This document shows positions 9,631-19,400 of a DNA stretch of 64,000 bases, piece after piece (the first letter of the stretch is position 1; every line of letters starts with the position of its first letter). Position numbers and translations under genes: made by a program. The stretch is from Phycisphaerales bacterium (GTDB lineage: Bacteria; Planctomycetota; Phycisphaerae; Phycisphaerales; UBA1924): positions 248,001 to 312,000 of the forward strand of contig JANQQR010000002.1 of assembly GCA_028289195.1 (NCBI GenBank), given 5' to 3'. The notes beneath the pieces are model-generated. The model saw nothing but the letters and a program-made list of their open reading frames with translations, was not told where the DNA came from and did not search any database.

Positions 9631-9722
9631 GTGTCTGGTCTCCGGGATTCGTGTGAGGACCCGTCAAGCGCCTGGACGCGTGAAGCGCACGCGACAGGGC
9701 GAGTGGAAGAAATCCACTCAGA

Positions 9723-10211
9723 TCAGGTCAGCAACACGAATGTCCGAAGCATCGCCATATGGGTCGGCGGGCCCGCACGCGGCGGCGGGCGCCATGGTTC
9801 CAGGACTGCATCCCACGAACCTGGGTTGAGACCCGCGCCCGGAGGTGGGGAAGGCGCGCACTCGAGATCCTTGATCCACCTCGGGAGTGGACCGGCGATC
9901 GCGAACAACTGGAACGCCCCGTGGCCGTGACCCGCGTCACAGCAATGATGATCCGTACTCTCGCTCTCGCACGGCTCGAGACTCTGCAGCTCGGAGCGCG
10001 GCTCATCTTGGGGCTTGGGCGGATGCCCATGCGTATGCCCATGCGAGTGCACCACCCCGCCATGCGAGTGCACGTGGACATGATGATGATGGTGATGATG
10101 ATGGCCGTGACCATTGGAGCCTGCAGCCTGGTCCGAGCCGAGCAACTCCACGACGCCCGGCACTGCCGCCAGCAGCACGAGCACGGCCAGGATGGAGACA
10201 GGTCTCATCAT
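9723..10211 (-). CDS. His-rich exported protein, first gene of metal-efflux operon
   Basis: 162 residues, family not recognised. A hydrophobic N-terminus (about residues 5-24) suggests export. It is followed by a run of eight His and further HVHVHSHGG and HSHGHTHGH motifs (about 33-63), then a DHHCCD motif near 90. The C-terminal part has Pro/Arg-rich stretches and ends in LRTFVLLT, a pattern reminiscent of small proteins that precede RND metal-efflux operons. Its position as the promoter-proximal gene and its metal-ligand content suggest metal sensing, buffering or protection, but no enzyme or DNA-binding domain is visible. Confidence 0.72.
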   Translation of the reverse strand: MMRPVSILAVLVLLAAVPGVVELLGSDQAAGSNGHGHHHHHHHHVHVHSHGGVVHSHGHTHGHPPKPQDEPRSELQSLEPCESESTDHHCCDAGHGHGAFQLFAIAGPLPRWIKDLECAPSPPPGAGLNPGSWDAVLEPWRPPPRAGPPTHMAMLRTFVLLT

Positions 10212-10307
10212 TAGTCAGGGGGTTCACACGACCGGCGGAAGTCTAGCCAGGGCGACCTATCTCTCATCGGACAGGCCGGGAAGCCCACTCAGTCGAGTCG
10301 ACAGGAA

Positions 10308-10420
10308 GGGCCGCTCCCGAGACGCTCCCACACCGCTCCGGGGCTCATCAGCGCAAAAGAAAAGCCAGCCATAAGTGGCTGGCCTTCCTAGCTTTACGCA
10401 ATAGCGGGGGCAGAATTCGA
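10308..10420. repeat. 113-bp direct repeat, copy A (tRNA-fMet 3' end plus terminator)
   Basis: Aligns without gaps to 15,843-15,955 with about 13 mismatches by eye, only 2 of them in the last 71 bases. It contains imperfect 11-bp repeats (cgctcccgaga, cgctcccacac, from 10,312), a terminator hairpin, and the last 19 bases of the tRNA-fMet gene (10,402-10,420, one mismatch). Similarity stops inside the tRNA T arm, as expected for a site-specific recombination or tRNA-targeted insertion junction. It separates the metal-efflux segment from the dockerin-protein segment. Confidence 0.88.
10355..10383 (-). terminator. Rho-independent terminator, duplicate of the tRNA-fMet terminator
   Basis: Stem GCCAGCCA/TGGCTGGC (10,364-10,371 and 10,376-10,383) with a TAAG loop. 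On the minus strand it is followed by CTTTTCTTTT. It is the same hairpin as at 15,896-15,921. Here it no longer follows an intact tRNA and would insulate the metal operon from transcription arriving from the right. Confidence 0.75.
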
Positions 10421-10718
10421 TTTGTCTGGAGCGCTCCGCGCCGTACGACTGGCGTACCGATCCGCCTGAAATCCGCCTTGGAGCGGAGAGGTCTGTCGTA
10501 CGCCTGCCTGGAGCACTGCCGCCGATCCAGCCCGAAAACGGCCGGTCTCCCCAGACAGCCTTGCCCGCCCGACGAATCCCTGGCGGCTCAATGTTAATAG
10601 TCTTGCGTCCGAACAGAATCTCCCCACACTTGTCATGAGGACGCCTCCAACGACCGCGGGGGCGTGGCAGCAATCCGGGTTCCGGACAGCGACGATCCGG
10701 CGATGAAGGGGCGCACGC
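10421..10718. other. Intergenic region upstream of the large dockerin protein
   Basis: About 300 bp with no gene. It follows the repeat junction and must hold the promoter of the plus-strand dockerin gene, but I see no convincing -35/-10 pair. A purine-rich AAGGGG lies about 8 nt before the ATG at 10,719 and serves as ribosome binding site. Confidence 0.4.
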
Positions 10719-13700
10719 ATGAGTGGTGCACGATGGGCGGCAGGGATACTCGTGTGCGTTGTGGTCTCCGGTGCAGCACCCGATTGCCGGGCGCAGCTCG
10801 AAGGTGAGCCGCGGGAGCGCAAGGAGGGCCTGCGCGACCCGGGCGACCCGCACCTCCACGGCGAGGTGCTCGCCCCGGCCGGGCCGGATCCCAGCGACTC
10901 GCTCGGCGCCCGCTTCGATCGCGCCAGCGGCGACCCGCTCACCAGCGTTGTCTGCGACAACATCGACCCCGCCAACTGCCAGGAACGGGTCATCATCAAC
11001 GCCACTCCTCACGGTCGGATTCTCGTGGGTGAAGTCAACGCGGTTCGCCAGAAACGCTTCGACAACTTCCGCCCCAGCGCCGACGGCTACCTGCAGCAGG
11101 TCTGCATCCGAGTTGAGTACTTCAATGACGCGCAGTGCTCGCTGCTGTGGGACGACGACATGGATCCGATGACGCCGGTTGTCCCCCAGAACCCGAATCC
11201 GCACGACGCAAACCTCTACGGCTTGCTCCAGATCACGCTCTTCGACGACTTCCTGGGCATGCCAAGCGCTCTGATCGCTGGGCCCTTCCGGGGCGACTTC
11301 GGCGTGCCGGGCGCGATGGATGTCGGGACGGGCATCCTGATCGCCGCCAACCTGAACGTCGTTCAGGCCTACACCGGCGATTCGATCGGGTTCAACACAC
11401 CGACGTTCTACGAGTACGGCATGTCCGCCACGTTCGACCCGGGCGACGAGCCGTTCGTGATGGGCGGCCAGTGCTACTGGATCGAGTTCGACTACGAAGA
11501 CAACGGGAGCACCTGCGTCGCGCAGATGAGCGCGTCGTTCTCCGGCGGCCCGATTCCGACCGCGATCGGGTCCGGCGGGCCGACCGACGGCCTCACCGGG
11601 CAGGGTCAGGACGTGGGCGACCGGTTCAGCATCACGTTCGATCGTGGAGCGCAGCCGTCGATCGACCCGGCGACCGACCTGCGCTCGTTCGACCTGCACA
11701 TGTGCATTCGCATCAACTCGGCCCAGGACGGCAGCGGGGTGACGGTCGCGCTCGCGCCGGTCTATAGCGAAGACCCGATGAGCCCGGCGTGCACCGCCCG
11801 GTCGGTCCCCTCGAATGACTCGCCCGACAGTCCGACAGTGCTCGGGCCCGGCCACATCGTGCCCTTCGACAACACCTGGGCCACGTTCGACGAGCAGTTC
11901 GACTCGGGGAGTTGCCGCCAGAACCTCGCCGAGGCGTTCGAGTCTTCCGCGGGAGGGCTGTGGTACTCGTTCGTCGCCAGCGAGCCGGACGTCGTGAATC
12001 CGGGGTCGGGCTCGGCGCGGATCGCGACGTGCCTCACCGATCAGACCGCCGGTGAGTCGCACTCCGATTCGATCATCGTGGTCTACGCCTTCGCGGACCC
12101 GCAGAACATCCCCGCGACGATCACCTCGGCCGACCTTGTCGAGATCGGCTGCAACGACAGCGCGTGCGGGGCGGGCCTTTCCTCGATCGATATGACCAAT
12201 CTGATTCTGGGCGACACCTATCTCGTGCGCGTACACGGGCGGGACTATTCGGATGTCGGGACCGGGATCATCTCGATCGATCTGCCGGCCCCATTCGCCG
12301 AGAACGACACCTGCGAGATGGCGACCCCGATCGCGGCCCAGGATTTCACGGCGCCGGGCGGCATCCTCATCGAAGGCTCGACGATCGAGGCCAACAAGAA
12401 TGTCGGCGAGCCGGTCGGCTGCGAGTCGATGCCCCGGATCAACAGCAAGCAGGACGAGGACGGGATCGACAGCAACACGGTCTGGTACAGCCTCGTGGGC
12501 CAGGGCCACTTCGTGCGGATCGAGACCGGCACCCCTCACATGGGCGACGACTACGACACGGCCCTGGCAGTCTTCTGCAGCCAGGACGACACCTGCAGCA
12601 ACCTGGCCTGCATCGGCGGCAACGACGACATCGACAGCGCGTCGTCGAACTTCAAGTCGCGCCTGGAGTTCTGCGCGGTGCTGGGCAGGACCTACTACAT
12701 CTGCGTGTTCGGGTTCGGCGGTGATCGGGGCGATTTCGCGCTGACCGTCGAGGAGGTCCTCGACGGCTCGATGCTCCCGATCGACTGCTGCGCCAACGGC
12801 AACGCCTGCGAGTTCACCAGCGAATTCGAGATCCCGGTGACCTCGATCAACGAGCTCGTGAACCCCAACGCCAACTTCGAGGCCTGCGACGACGGCACCG
12901 GTGTCCTGCCGCCGAACCAGATGGAGCCCGACATCGCCGGCACCAACAACTTCTGCAACGGCCCGGCCAACGCGATGGGGAACTACCAGGGCACCGCCGG
13001 TCGGATCGAACTCGGCGAGGTCGTCGACGGTACGCTGTTCTCGTTCAACGGCGGCCGGGACATCGACAACTACCTGTTCGAGGGACTCGATCCGGACGGC
13101 GGAAGGACGATCGTAGACTTTTCGTTCCAGGGCGAGGCCACGGTGTTCTGTCGAACCGAAGCCCTTTTCTCGGACTGGTTTGGGTGCCCCGGCCTGGCAA
13201 CGGGCTTGCACTTCGGCGGGCTGGAATTTGAGGGCGAGCGCATCGACTGGCGGAACGTGTTCTCTGGCGAGTTCAGCCGAGACAACGACGGGAACACGGG
13301 GCCGGGTTTCTGGGACACGATGAACTTCGAGTTCCGACAGAACATCAACGGCCAAGGCGTCCCTTGCGGCCAGCGCGATCGGTACTGGTTTCGGATCAAC
13401 GAGGCTCTCGACGTCGATCAATGCCCGCCACTCCCCGATCCCCCCGGCAACCCGACTATGGACAACCCGATGGACCCGCAGCAGGGCGACGTGGTCTTCG
13501 GCGACTGGGATCACGAGGACTTCCAGCCGACGATGGGTGATCCGCGATGGACGCAGTTCGGCACGCGCGGTGTCACGCTCGACGACCGATGCGGAACGAC
13601 CTGCACAGACAACTTTCCCGGCTGCGGCGCCCTCTGCATGGACAATGACGTCTACGCGGGCGAAGACTGCACCGCGTGGGGTGGGCCCATCACTGGCGGG

Positions 13701-15740
13701 ACGAACCGTAGTTTGGATGGGTGCTCCAACCCCGCGCCGCTCGAGGGAGATTTCCTCTTGCTCCGCGACGGAGTGCCGATCGTGGGCACGGTGTCGATGT
13801 ACTGCCCCGGCGCTTGCGCTTCCGACGTTGACTGGTACAGGATCCGCATAGGGACGGACGCGGACATTCTCGCTGGGCGCCTTCTGAGCGTGCACTTGGA
13901 CATCGACAGCAACTTCGCGTTCAGCGCACTCCTGCTGGAAGAAGAATGCAACATCCAGATCGATGATCAATTGGTATTCGGAGCCGCCGGCGTGCTCGGG
14001 CCTTGCGGCGGGCGTTCACGCAAGGCGGATGACCTCGTGATCGTGCCGGCCGGGTATTACACCGTTCGGGTTCGATGGGGGAATCTGTTCTCATCTTCCG
14101 GCGGATTCGTCGTCTTCCCGCTCGCAAGTCTGACGAGTTGCGAGTTCAATGGCGTGGCCTCAGGCATTTCCAAGTACATCCTCACCGTCACCTCGACACC
14201 GCTCTCTGACTGCTCCGTCGACCTGATGGGCACGCGCCAGGCAACCGCCGAGGCCTTCGAGGGCTGCCCGGCCGTGTCCGACGCCGAGGCCGGCCCCACG
14301 CTCAGCGAACACCCATCGACCTGTCCGACCGAGACCAACGACGGCTGCGAACTCGGCACGTATTCCGCTGATGCGCTGCTGCTCGACTCGGTGACCACGA
14401 GCGATGCCGTCAACGGCCTGCTGTTCAGCCAGCTCGAGGACGAGGGCAACGCCACGCAGACCTACATCGTGGATCATGACTACTACGACGTCACGGTCCC
14501 CCCGGGCGAGATCTGGCGCCTCAGCTACGGCGGCATCGCCGACGGCCCCGTGCGCTTCCAGGTCGCGGACGTCGGGCCCGGAGGCTCGCTCTGCGACGCC
14601 GAGCTGTTCCCCGGCACCGATACGCGCTTCCGCACCGATGCCCGCGGCCTGCTGCGGATCCTCGACGAGAACGACGCGTCGTCCTGCGACGCCATGGGCG
14701 CCGCGATGCGCACCATCTACCTCAGCGAGGGCAGCTACGCGATCGTCGCGGCGCCGGGGAGTGTGGCGTCCGGGCTCACGAACTCGGTGTTCGAGTGCAA
14801 CGCCGGCCAGGAGCTGACCTACCGGCTGGACGCGTCGATAGAGCTGATAGGCGCGTGCTGCGAGTATCCGGCCGGCTGCTCGCAGACGAGCGCCGGTGAT
14901 TGCTCGGGCGACTTTTCTGCCGGCGCGCTCTGTGAGGATGGCTACGAACTGAGCGCCGCGGGCGCCTTCGCGACGATCGTCGGCAACGGCGGCGTCGACC
15001 TCGGGATCGATCGCGAAGAGGCCATGGCGACCCTCGCGCTCGCGAGCCCGTTCAACTTCTACGGGCAGGTCTACACCGACATACTCGTCAGCGACAACGG
15101 ACTCGTGATGCTGGGTGGCGACCCGGCGGTCGATCGCAACTCGCCCGCCCCCCGCGCGATCGGCGACACCGGCGTGCCCAACGGGTTCATCGCCCCGATG
15201 TGGCACGACTGGGACGCGACGCGCGCCGGAGAGGGCGTGTTCGCCCTCACCAGCGGCGACGTCACGACGATCGAGTGGGTGGTCACGCGCCACCTCAGCC
15301 AGTTTCAGAAGGCGTCATTCCAGCTCGTGCTCGACAGCGCCGACGGCTCGATCGAGTTCCGCTATGGCGCGTTCACCGACACCACGCCCCGCGCATCTGA
15401 CCCGTCGAGCCTGGGCGATGTTCCGCTCCACCTGTTCTCCGCGGGCCTCGAAGACCCGACCGGCCTGCGCGGGACCACGCACGCGCTGGATCTCGCCGGG
15501 ATGACGTCGGTTCGCTACACCGCGGGCCCGTCCTGCGACACGTTCGTGTGCTGCCTCGGCAACGGCGCCAAGGAGCGGCCGGGCCAGGTCGATTTCAACG
15601 ACATCACCGCGGCGCTGGGTAACTGGGGCGCGAGCTACGGCATCAGCTCGACCGGTCCCGGGGACTCGAACTGCGACGGCTTTGTGAACTTCGCGGACGT
15701 CACCTCGACGCTTGCGAATTGGCTCGGCGCATGCCCGTAG
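10719..15740 (+). CDS. Giant secreted protein with PPC-like modules and C-terminal dockerin
   Basis: 1,673 residues. Signal peptide at the N-terminus (hydrophobic 6-20, then CRAQ). The body has repeated modules resembling bacterial pre-peptidase C-terminal (PPC) domains (ENDTCEMATPI, NTVWYSLVG, YDTALAVFC), then Cys-rich GACCEYPAGC-type segments. A NIDO-like stretch (FNFYGQVYTDILVSDNGLV) lies near 1,450. The last 60 residues form a dockerin-like pair of calcium loops (VDFNDITAAL, DSNCDGFVNFADV) and end NWLGACP. The protein is probably displayed or released at the cell surface. No catalytic motif is seen. It stands alone between two copies of the tRNA-fMet repeat. The long open frame on the opposite strand (10,257-13,970) is not supported. 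Confidence 0.85.
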   Translation: MSGARWAAGILVCVVVSGAAPDCRAQLEGEPRERKEGLRDPGDPHLHGEVLAPAGPDPSDSLGARFDRASGDPLTSVVCDNIDPANCQERVIINATPHGRILVGEVNAVRQKRFDNFRPSADGYLQQVCIRVEYFNDAQCSLLWDDDMDPMTPVVPQNPNPHDANLYGLLQITLFDDFLGMPSALIAGPFRGDFGVPGAMDVGTGILIAANLNVVQAYTGDSIGFNTPTFYEYGMSATFDPGDEPFVMGGQCYWIEFDYEDNGSTCVAQMSASFSGGPIPTAIGSGGPTDGLTGQGQDVGDRFSITFDRGAQPSIDPATDLRSFDLHMCIRINSAQDGSGVTVALAPVYSEDPMSPACTARSVPSNDSPDSPTVLGPGHIVPFDNTWATFDEQFDSGSCRQNLAEAFESSAGGLWYSFVASEPDVVNPGSGSARIATCLTDQTAGESHSDSIIVVYAFADPQNIPATITSADLVEIGCNDSACGAGLSSIDMTNLILGDTYLVRVHGRDYSDVGTGIISIDLPAPFAENDTCEMATPIAAQDFTAPGGILIEGSTIEANKNVGEPVGCESMPRINSKQDEDGIDSNTVWYSLVGQGHFVRIETGTPHMGDDYDTALAVFCSQDDTCSNLACIGGNDDIDSASSNFKSRLEFCAVLGRTYYICVFGFGGDRGDFALTVEEVLDGSMLPIDCCANGNACEFTSEFEIPVTSINELVNPNANFEACDDGTGVLPPNQMEPDIAGTNNFCNGPANAMGNYQGTAGRIELGEVVDGTLFSFNGGRDIDNYLFEGLDPDGGRTIVDFSFQGEATVFCRTEALFSDWFGCPGLATGLHFGGLEFEGERIDWRNVFSGEFSRDNDGNTGPGFWDTMNFEFRQNINGQGVPCGQRDRYWFRINEALDVDQCPPLPDPPGNPTMDNPMDPQQGDVVFGDWDHEDFQPTMGDPRWTQFGTRGVTLDDRCGTTCTDNFPGCGALCMDNDVYAGEDCTAWGGPITGGTNRSLDGCSNPAPLEGDFLLLRDGVPIVGTVSMYCPGACASDVDWYRIRIGTDADILAGRLLSVHLDIDSNFAFSALLLEEECNIQIDDQLVFGAAGVLGPCGGRSRKADDLVIVPAGYYTVRVRWGNLFSSSGGFVVFPLASLTSCEFNGVASGISKYILTVTSTPLSDCSVDLMGTRQATAEAFEGCPAVSDAEAGPTLSEHPSTCPTETNDGCELGTYSADALLLDSVTTSDAVNGLLFSQLEDEGNATQTYIVDHDYYDVTVPPGEIWRLSYGGIADGPVRFQVADVGPGGSLCDAELFPGTDTRFRTDARGLLRILDENDASSCDAMGAAMRTIYLSEGSYAIVAAPGSVASGLTNSVFECNAGQELTYRLDASIELIGACCEYPAGCSQTSAGDCSGDFSAGALCEDGYELSAAGAFATIVGNGGVDLGIDREEAMATLALASPFNFYGQVYTDILVSDNGLVMLGGDPAVDRNSPAPRAIGDTGVPNGFIAPMWHDWDATRAGEGVFALTSGDVTTIEWVVTRHLSQFQKASFQLVLDSADGSIEFRYGAFTDTTPRASDPSSLGDVPLHLFSAGLEDPTGLRGTTHALDLAGMTSVRYTAGPSCDTFVCCLGNGAKERPGQVDFNDITAALGNWGASYGISSTGPGDSNCDGFVNFADVTSTLANWLGACP

Positions 15741-15842
15741 CGGTTCTGGCCAAGCCGAACCGACTTCAGCATCGCAGTTCAAGGGGGGCCAGCCATCGCG
15801 GCTGGTCAATGAGACGCCCGTTCGGCGCTGCCCGATGGGCCG

Positions 15843-15936
15843 GGGCCGCTCCCAAAACGCTCCCAAACCGCTCTCAGCCCATTGAGCGCAAAAGAAAGGC
15901 CAGCCATAAGTGGCTGGCCTTCCTAGCTTTACGCAA

Positions 15937-15955
<19 letters not shown>
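15843..15955. repeat. 113-bp direct repeat, copy B (overlaps intact tRNA-fMet)
   Basis: Partner of 10,308-10,420. It carries 11-bp tandem units (cgctcccaaaa, cgctcccaaac, from 15,847), the terminator hairpin, and the 3' end of the intact tRNA-fMet gene. Same orientation as copy A, so recombination between the two would excise the 5.5-kb dockerin segment and regenerate one tRNA junction. Confidence 0.88.
15886..15921 (-). terminator. tRNA-fMet Rho-independent terminator
   Basis: An 11-bp stem AAGGCCAGCCA/TGGCTGGCCTT (15,896-15,906 and 15,911-15,921) with a TAAG loop. On the minus strand it is followed by TCTTTTGC. It lies 16 bp after the tRNA 3' end. On the plus strand it could also slow transcription from the dockerin gene, with a weaker T-tract. 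Confidence 0.8.
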
Positions 15956-16010
<55 letters not shown>

Positions 16011-16479
16011 GTCAGGGCGAGATACTTGGTTAATCGTCCCCGTTTGTCAAGCCGGGGTGAACCACCCAATCCCTCGCACGCTGTATTGGGGTGGGATCCG
16101 CCGAAAGGCACCCGCCGTATTGTTGCCCGGCTCCGCTCGCTCGCGCCTGCTTTCGGCCTTGCGAGCGTGCCGGAACCCGTTTGGGGCGAGAGCGTCCGAT
16201 GCCAGGGCGTCTCGCCGGTCACGAATCTCGCAGAGGGCAGGTGCTCCCGAGAACACCGACTCAAGCACATCCGCTCGAGCACATAGAATAGTAAGAGGAT
16301 CCCAGTCAGCTCAGATTTGATAGGTTTTTGATAGGACTGATGCCCCGCGACCACGGTCGCGAGGCGCGTTTCTCGATTCCGAGTAGTCTCTCCCGACTCT
16401 TGCCCACGCGAGTTCCCCGCGTCGGACCCCTCCGGCCGCGGATCTCCAGTGTTTGTTCTTCCTTTGGGGTAGCCCACGA
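16011..16479. other. Intergenic region, no gene seen
   Basis: 469 bp between the tRNA and the subtilase. Open frames here lack coding character. A short direct repeat (TTTGATAGG / TTTGATAGG, about 16,316-16,336) lies in a locally AT-rich patch and may belong to the promoters of the divergently transcribed tRNA and protease genes, but no clear boxes can be assigned. Confidence 0.4.
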
Positions 16480-19400
16480 ATGCGCCGAATCAATTCTCTC
16501 CCAGGTCGATCCGTTCGCGCGAGCATGCTCGCCGCGATTGCCGGCTCCGTTGTGTCCTCCGCCGCGATGGCGGGCGGGGTCGTTTCGCCGTACCTGACGC
16601 CCGAGCAGCGTGCTGCGCACGAGGCGCGTCTTGCTGAACTCGAGGCGGAGCTCTTCGGGAATCCGAACCTCGTCAGCCGATACGGCCAACCGGCGAATCA
16701 GACGTCGTTCGTCGGGCACTTCCGGCGCTTCAACCAGGGCGAGACGTTCATCACGCCGACCCTGCGTCCGATCTGGAGCCGCAACAACTACGAGATCTAC
16801 TGGAGCTACATCCCCGACGGGCAGACGATCGAGACGTCGCCGGCATCTGGGTTCGGGCAAGGCGAGTGCCCTCCGGAGACCGATCCGTGTCACAGCGGCC
16901 CCGAGGCCCCAGGCGATGCAGACGCCTTCTCCAGCAGGCTGTTCAATGCCGGGTTGAGCACAAATATCGACCAATTCGGAGGCCCGAACGGTGGCCAGCG
17001 GGCCTGGCAGACAATCGTCAAGGAGCAGTTCGACAAGTGGGAGGAGATCAGCGCGATCGACTTCGTGTTTGTGGCAGGCGGCGGCCCCACGGCGCCCAAC
17101 GTCGACGATGACGACGTCGCCATCGACGATAACCCCAATGTTGACGACGCCTCTGGCTGGGACGTTGCCGCTTACGGCTTCCCGGATGAGGACGCCGATT
17201 TCGGTCGCGGCGACATCCGGATCGCGGCGACGACAATCGACGGCCCGGTGCGGGTCGACGGCACCGGCGGCGAATTCCTGACCTACGTCTATCCGACGAA
17301 CGTCAACACGCCGATGACTCTCCCGCCTCAAACGCCCGACCCTGAGAACCCCAACGCGGACCCGATCCAGAACCCGGACCAGATCCCGATGATGGGCCAG
17401 CCGGACACCCGGGATACCAACTTCGGCTACGCATCGAACATCATCATTGATGCTGATGAAGCGTGGACGGACCCGGCGTACCCCAATCTGTTCGATATCG
17501 CGATGCTTCGTTCGATCGCGTATGCGATCGGGCTCGTGCCGAGCTGCGCTGCCGATCCGCTCGACCCGTTCTCAGTCTTGGAGCATCAGCCGCAAGGGTT
17601 CTTTCCCGAGGGAGTGAATCCGCTCCCGCAGTTGTTCCTCACCGACCTCCAGGAAGACGACATCCGGGCCGTGCAGAATCTCTACGGGGACCCGTTCGAG
17701 CCCAACGATGACGTAGTGAGCGCGCAGGACATCCCGTTCACTGCGCCGCCGGTCGGGGTGGACTTCGTCTTCGCCCCGCACCTGCTGCTCCCGTTCACAG
17801 CGTTCGACGATCAGGACCCCAATGACGTCGATCCGCCCGTGCCCCTGAGCATCTCGAACAACAATGTTCAGAACGGCTTCACGGTCGACGTCGACAGGTT
17901 CCGCCTGATTGTCCCGGTGACGGACACCGGGAGCTTCTTGATGGACGTGCAGATCGATCCCGCCGGCACGCCGTTCCAGGAGTACCCGTTCATTGAGAAC
18001 TCTTCGCCGGCACGAGCGGCGGGTCCAGGCGCCAGGTTCATTGGTGTGTGCGACAGGACCGGCGATCCGATCGATCGCGACCCCGCGACCGTTCAGGACC
18101 TGAGCTTCAGCATCCGGCAGTTCGATCCGTTCTCGAACGAGTTCACCACGGTCGCGGAGATCGACGAAACCGAAGCCGGCTTCGGTGAGACGATCATCGA
18201 TTTCCCGGTGACCGACGGTGTCTACTACATCGATATCGAGGGCGATGGCGGCACACGCGTGCAGCTCTACAACCTCACGGTCACCCTGAGCCGTCCCGAG
18301 GTCGCGAACGCCGGCCTCAACGTCGAGCCGATCCTGCAGACGCTCGGCGGCCAGGCGTTCGCCGACATCGGGGTCGACGGCACGGGCACCGGCTACGCCG
18401 TGATCGACGGCCCCCTCGCCTCGTCGCAGCACGACGCTCTGTCGGGCCGGCCCCGGCGGACGGTCTCGTGGCCGGGCGTGAATCCCGCCGTCACATCCGT
18501 GTCGGCTCACCCCACCAGCGTCGCGGCGCTCGCGATCGGTGGCCCGGTCGGTGACAACTTCTCCGGTGTGTCAACGGGTGCGGACTTCTACAGCTCGAGC
18601 ATCGCCACTCAGGTCTTCGCCGACGGATCGTTCGCGCTCGGGAAGACCGCGACCTACTTCGGCATCTTCGGTCTGGTCGAGCCGACGCTCGTCCGCGGCC
18701 TGCAGCTCGGCGAGCCCGCGACTGTTATCAACGCCGCGTTCTCCGCCGGCGGCCAGAACGTCACCGGTGACGACTCGATCACACAGGCGTTTGACGCCGC
18801 CGTGACCATGTACGGCGTGACTGTCGTCGCCGCAGCCGGCAACAACGGTCAAGCGGACCTGCTCTGCCGCGGGGTAGACACGTTCGCCGAGACCGATCCG
18901 GGCGGTCGCTTCTTCGGTTCGCGCACGATCGTCTCGCCCGCCACCGCCTTCAACGTCATCTCCGTCGGAGCCGCCGGAAGTTCTGACGGCACGGCCTTCG
19001 ACATCGTCGCCAACTTCTCGGCCAAGGGCCCTGTCGACGCGAACCCCTTCACGGGGGCGGGCGCCGTGCAGACCGACGTCCGTTCGGGCGTCGACATCGT
19101 CGCTCCGGGAACCGGCTTCACGCCCATCCCGCCCGAGTTCATGCCCGGCGATTGCAACTACCTCGGCCCGCAGCCGCTGTCGTCGCTGCAGGTGCCGAGC
19201 CTCGATCCGGATGATGATCCGGAGAACATCTCCGACACCGGATTCCTCGCTCCCGGCCAGGGCACGAGCCTCGCATCCAGCTTCGTGGCGGGTGCGGTCT
19301 CTCTGCTGCAGGACCGGGGACTGGAACAGAACACAGCGATCAACCCGCTGGTGATGAAGGCCGTTCTGCTCTCGGGTGCCGTGAAGCTCGAAGGGTGGAC

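Noticed and set aside
10211-10307. Metal-responsive operator upstream of the efflux operon
   Set aside because: No clear inverted repeat or regulator gene is visible near the first gene.
10257-13970. 1,237-codon open frame on the minus strand
   Set aside because: Antisense to the dockerin protein, which has a signal peptide and recognised modules; the minus frame has none.
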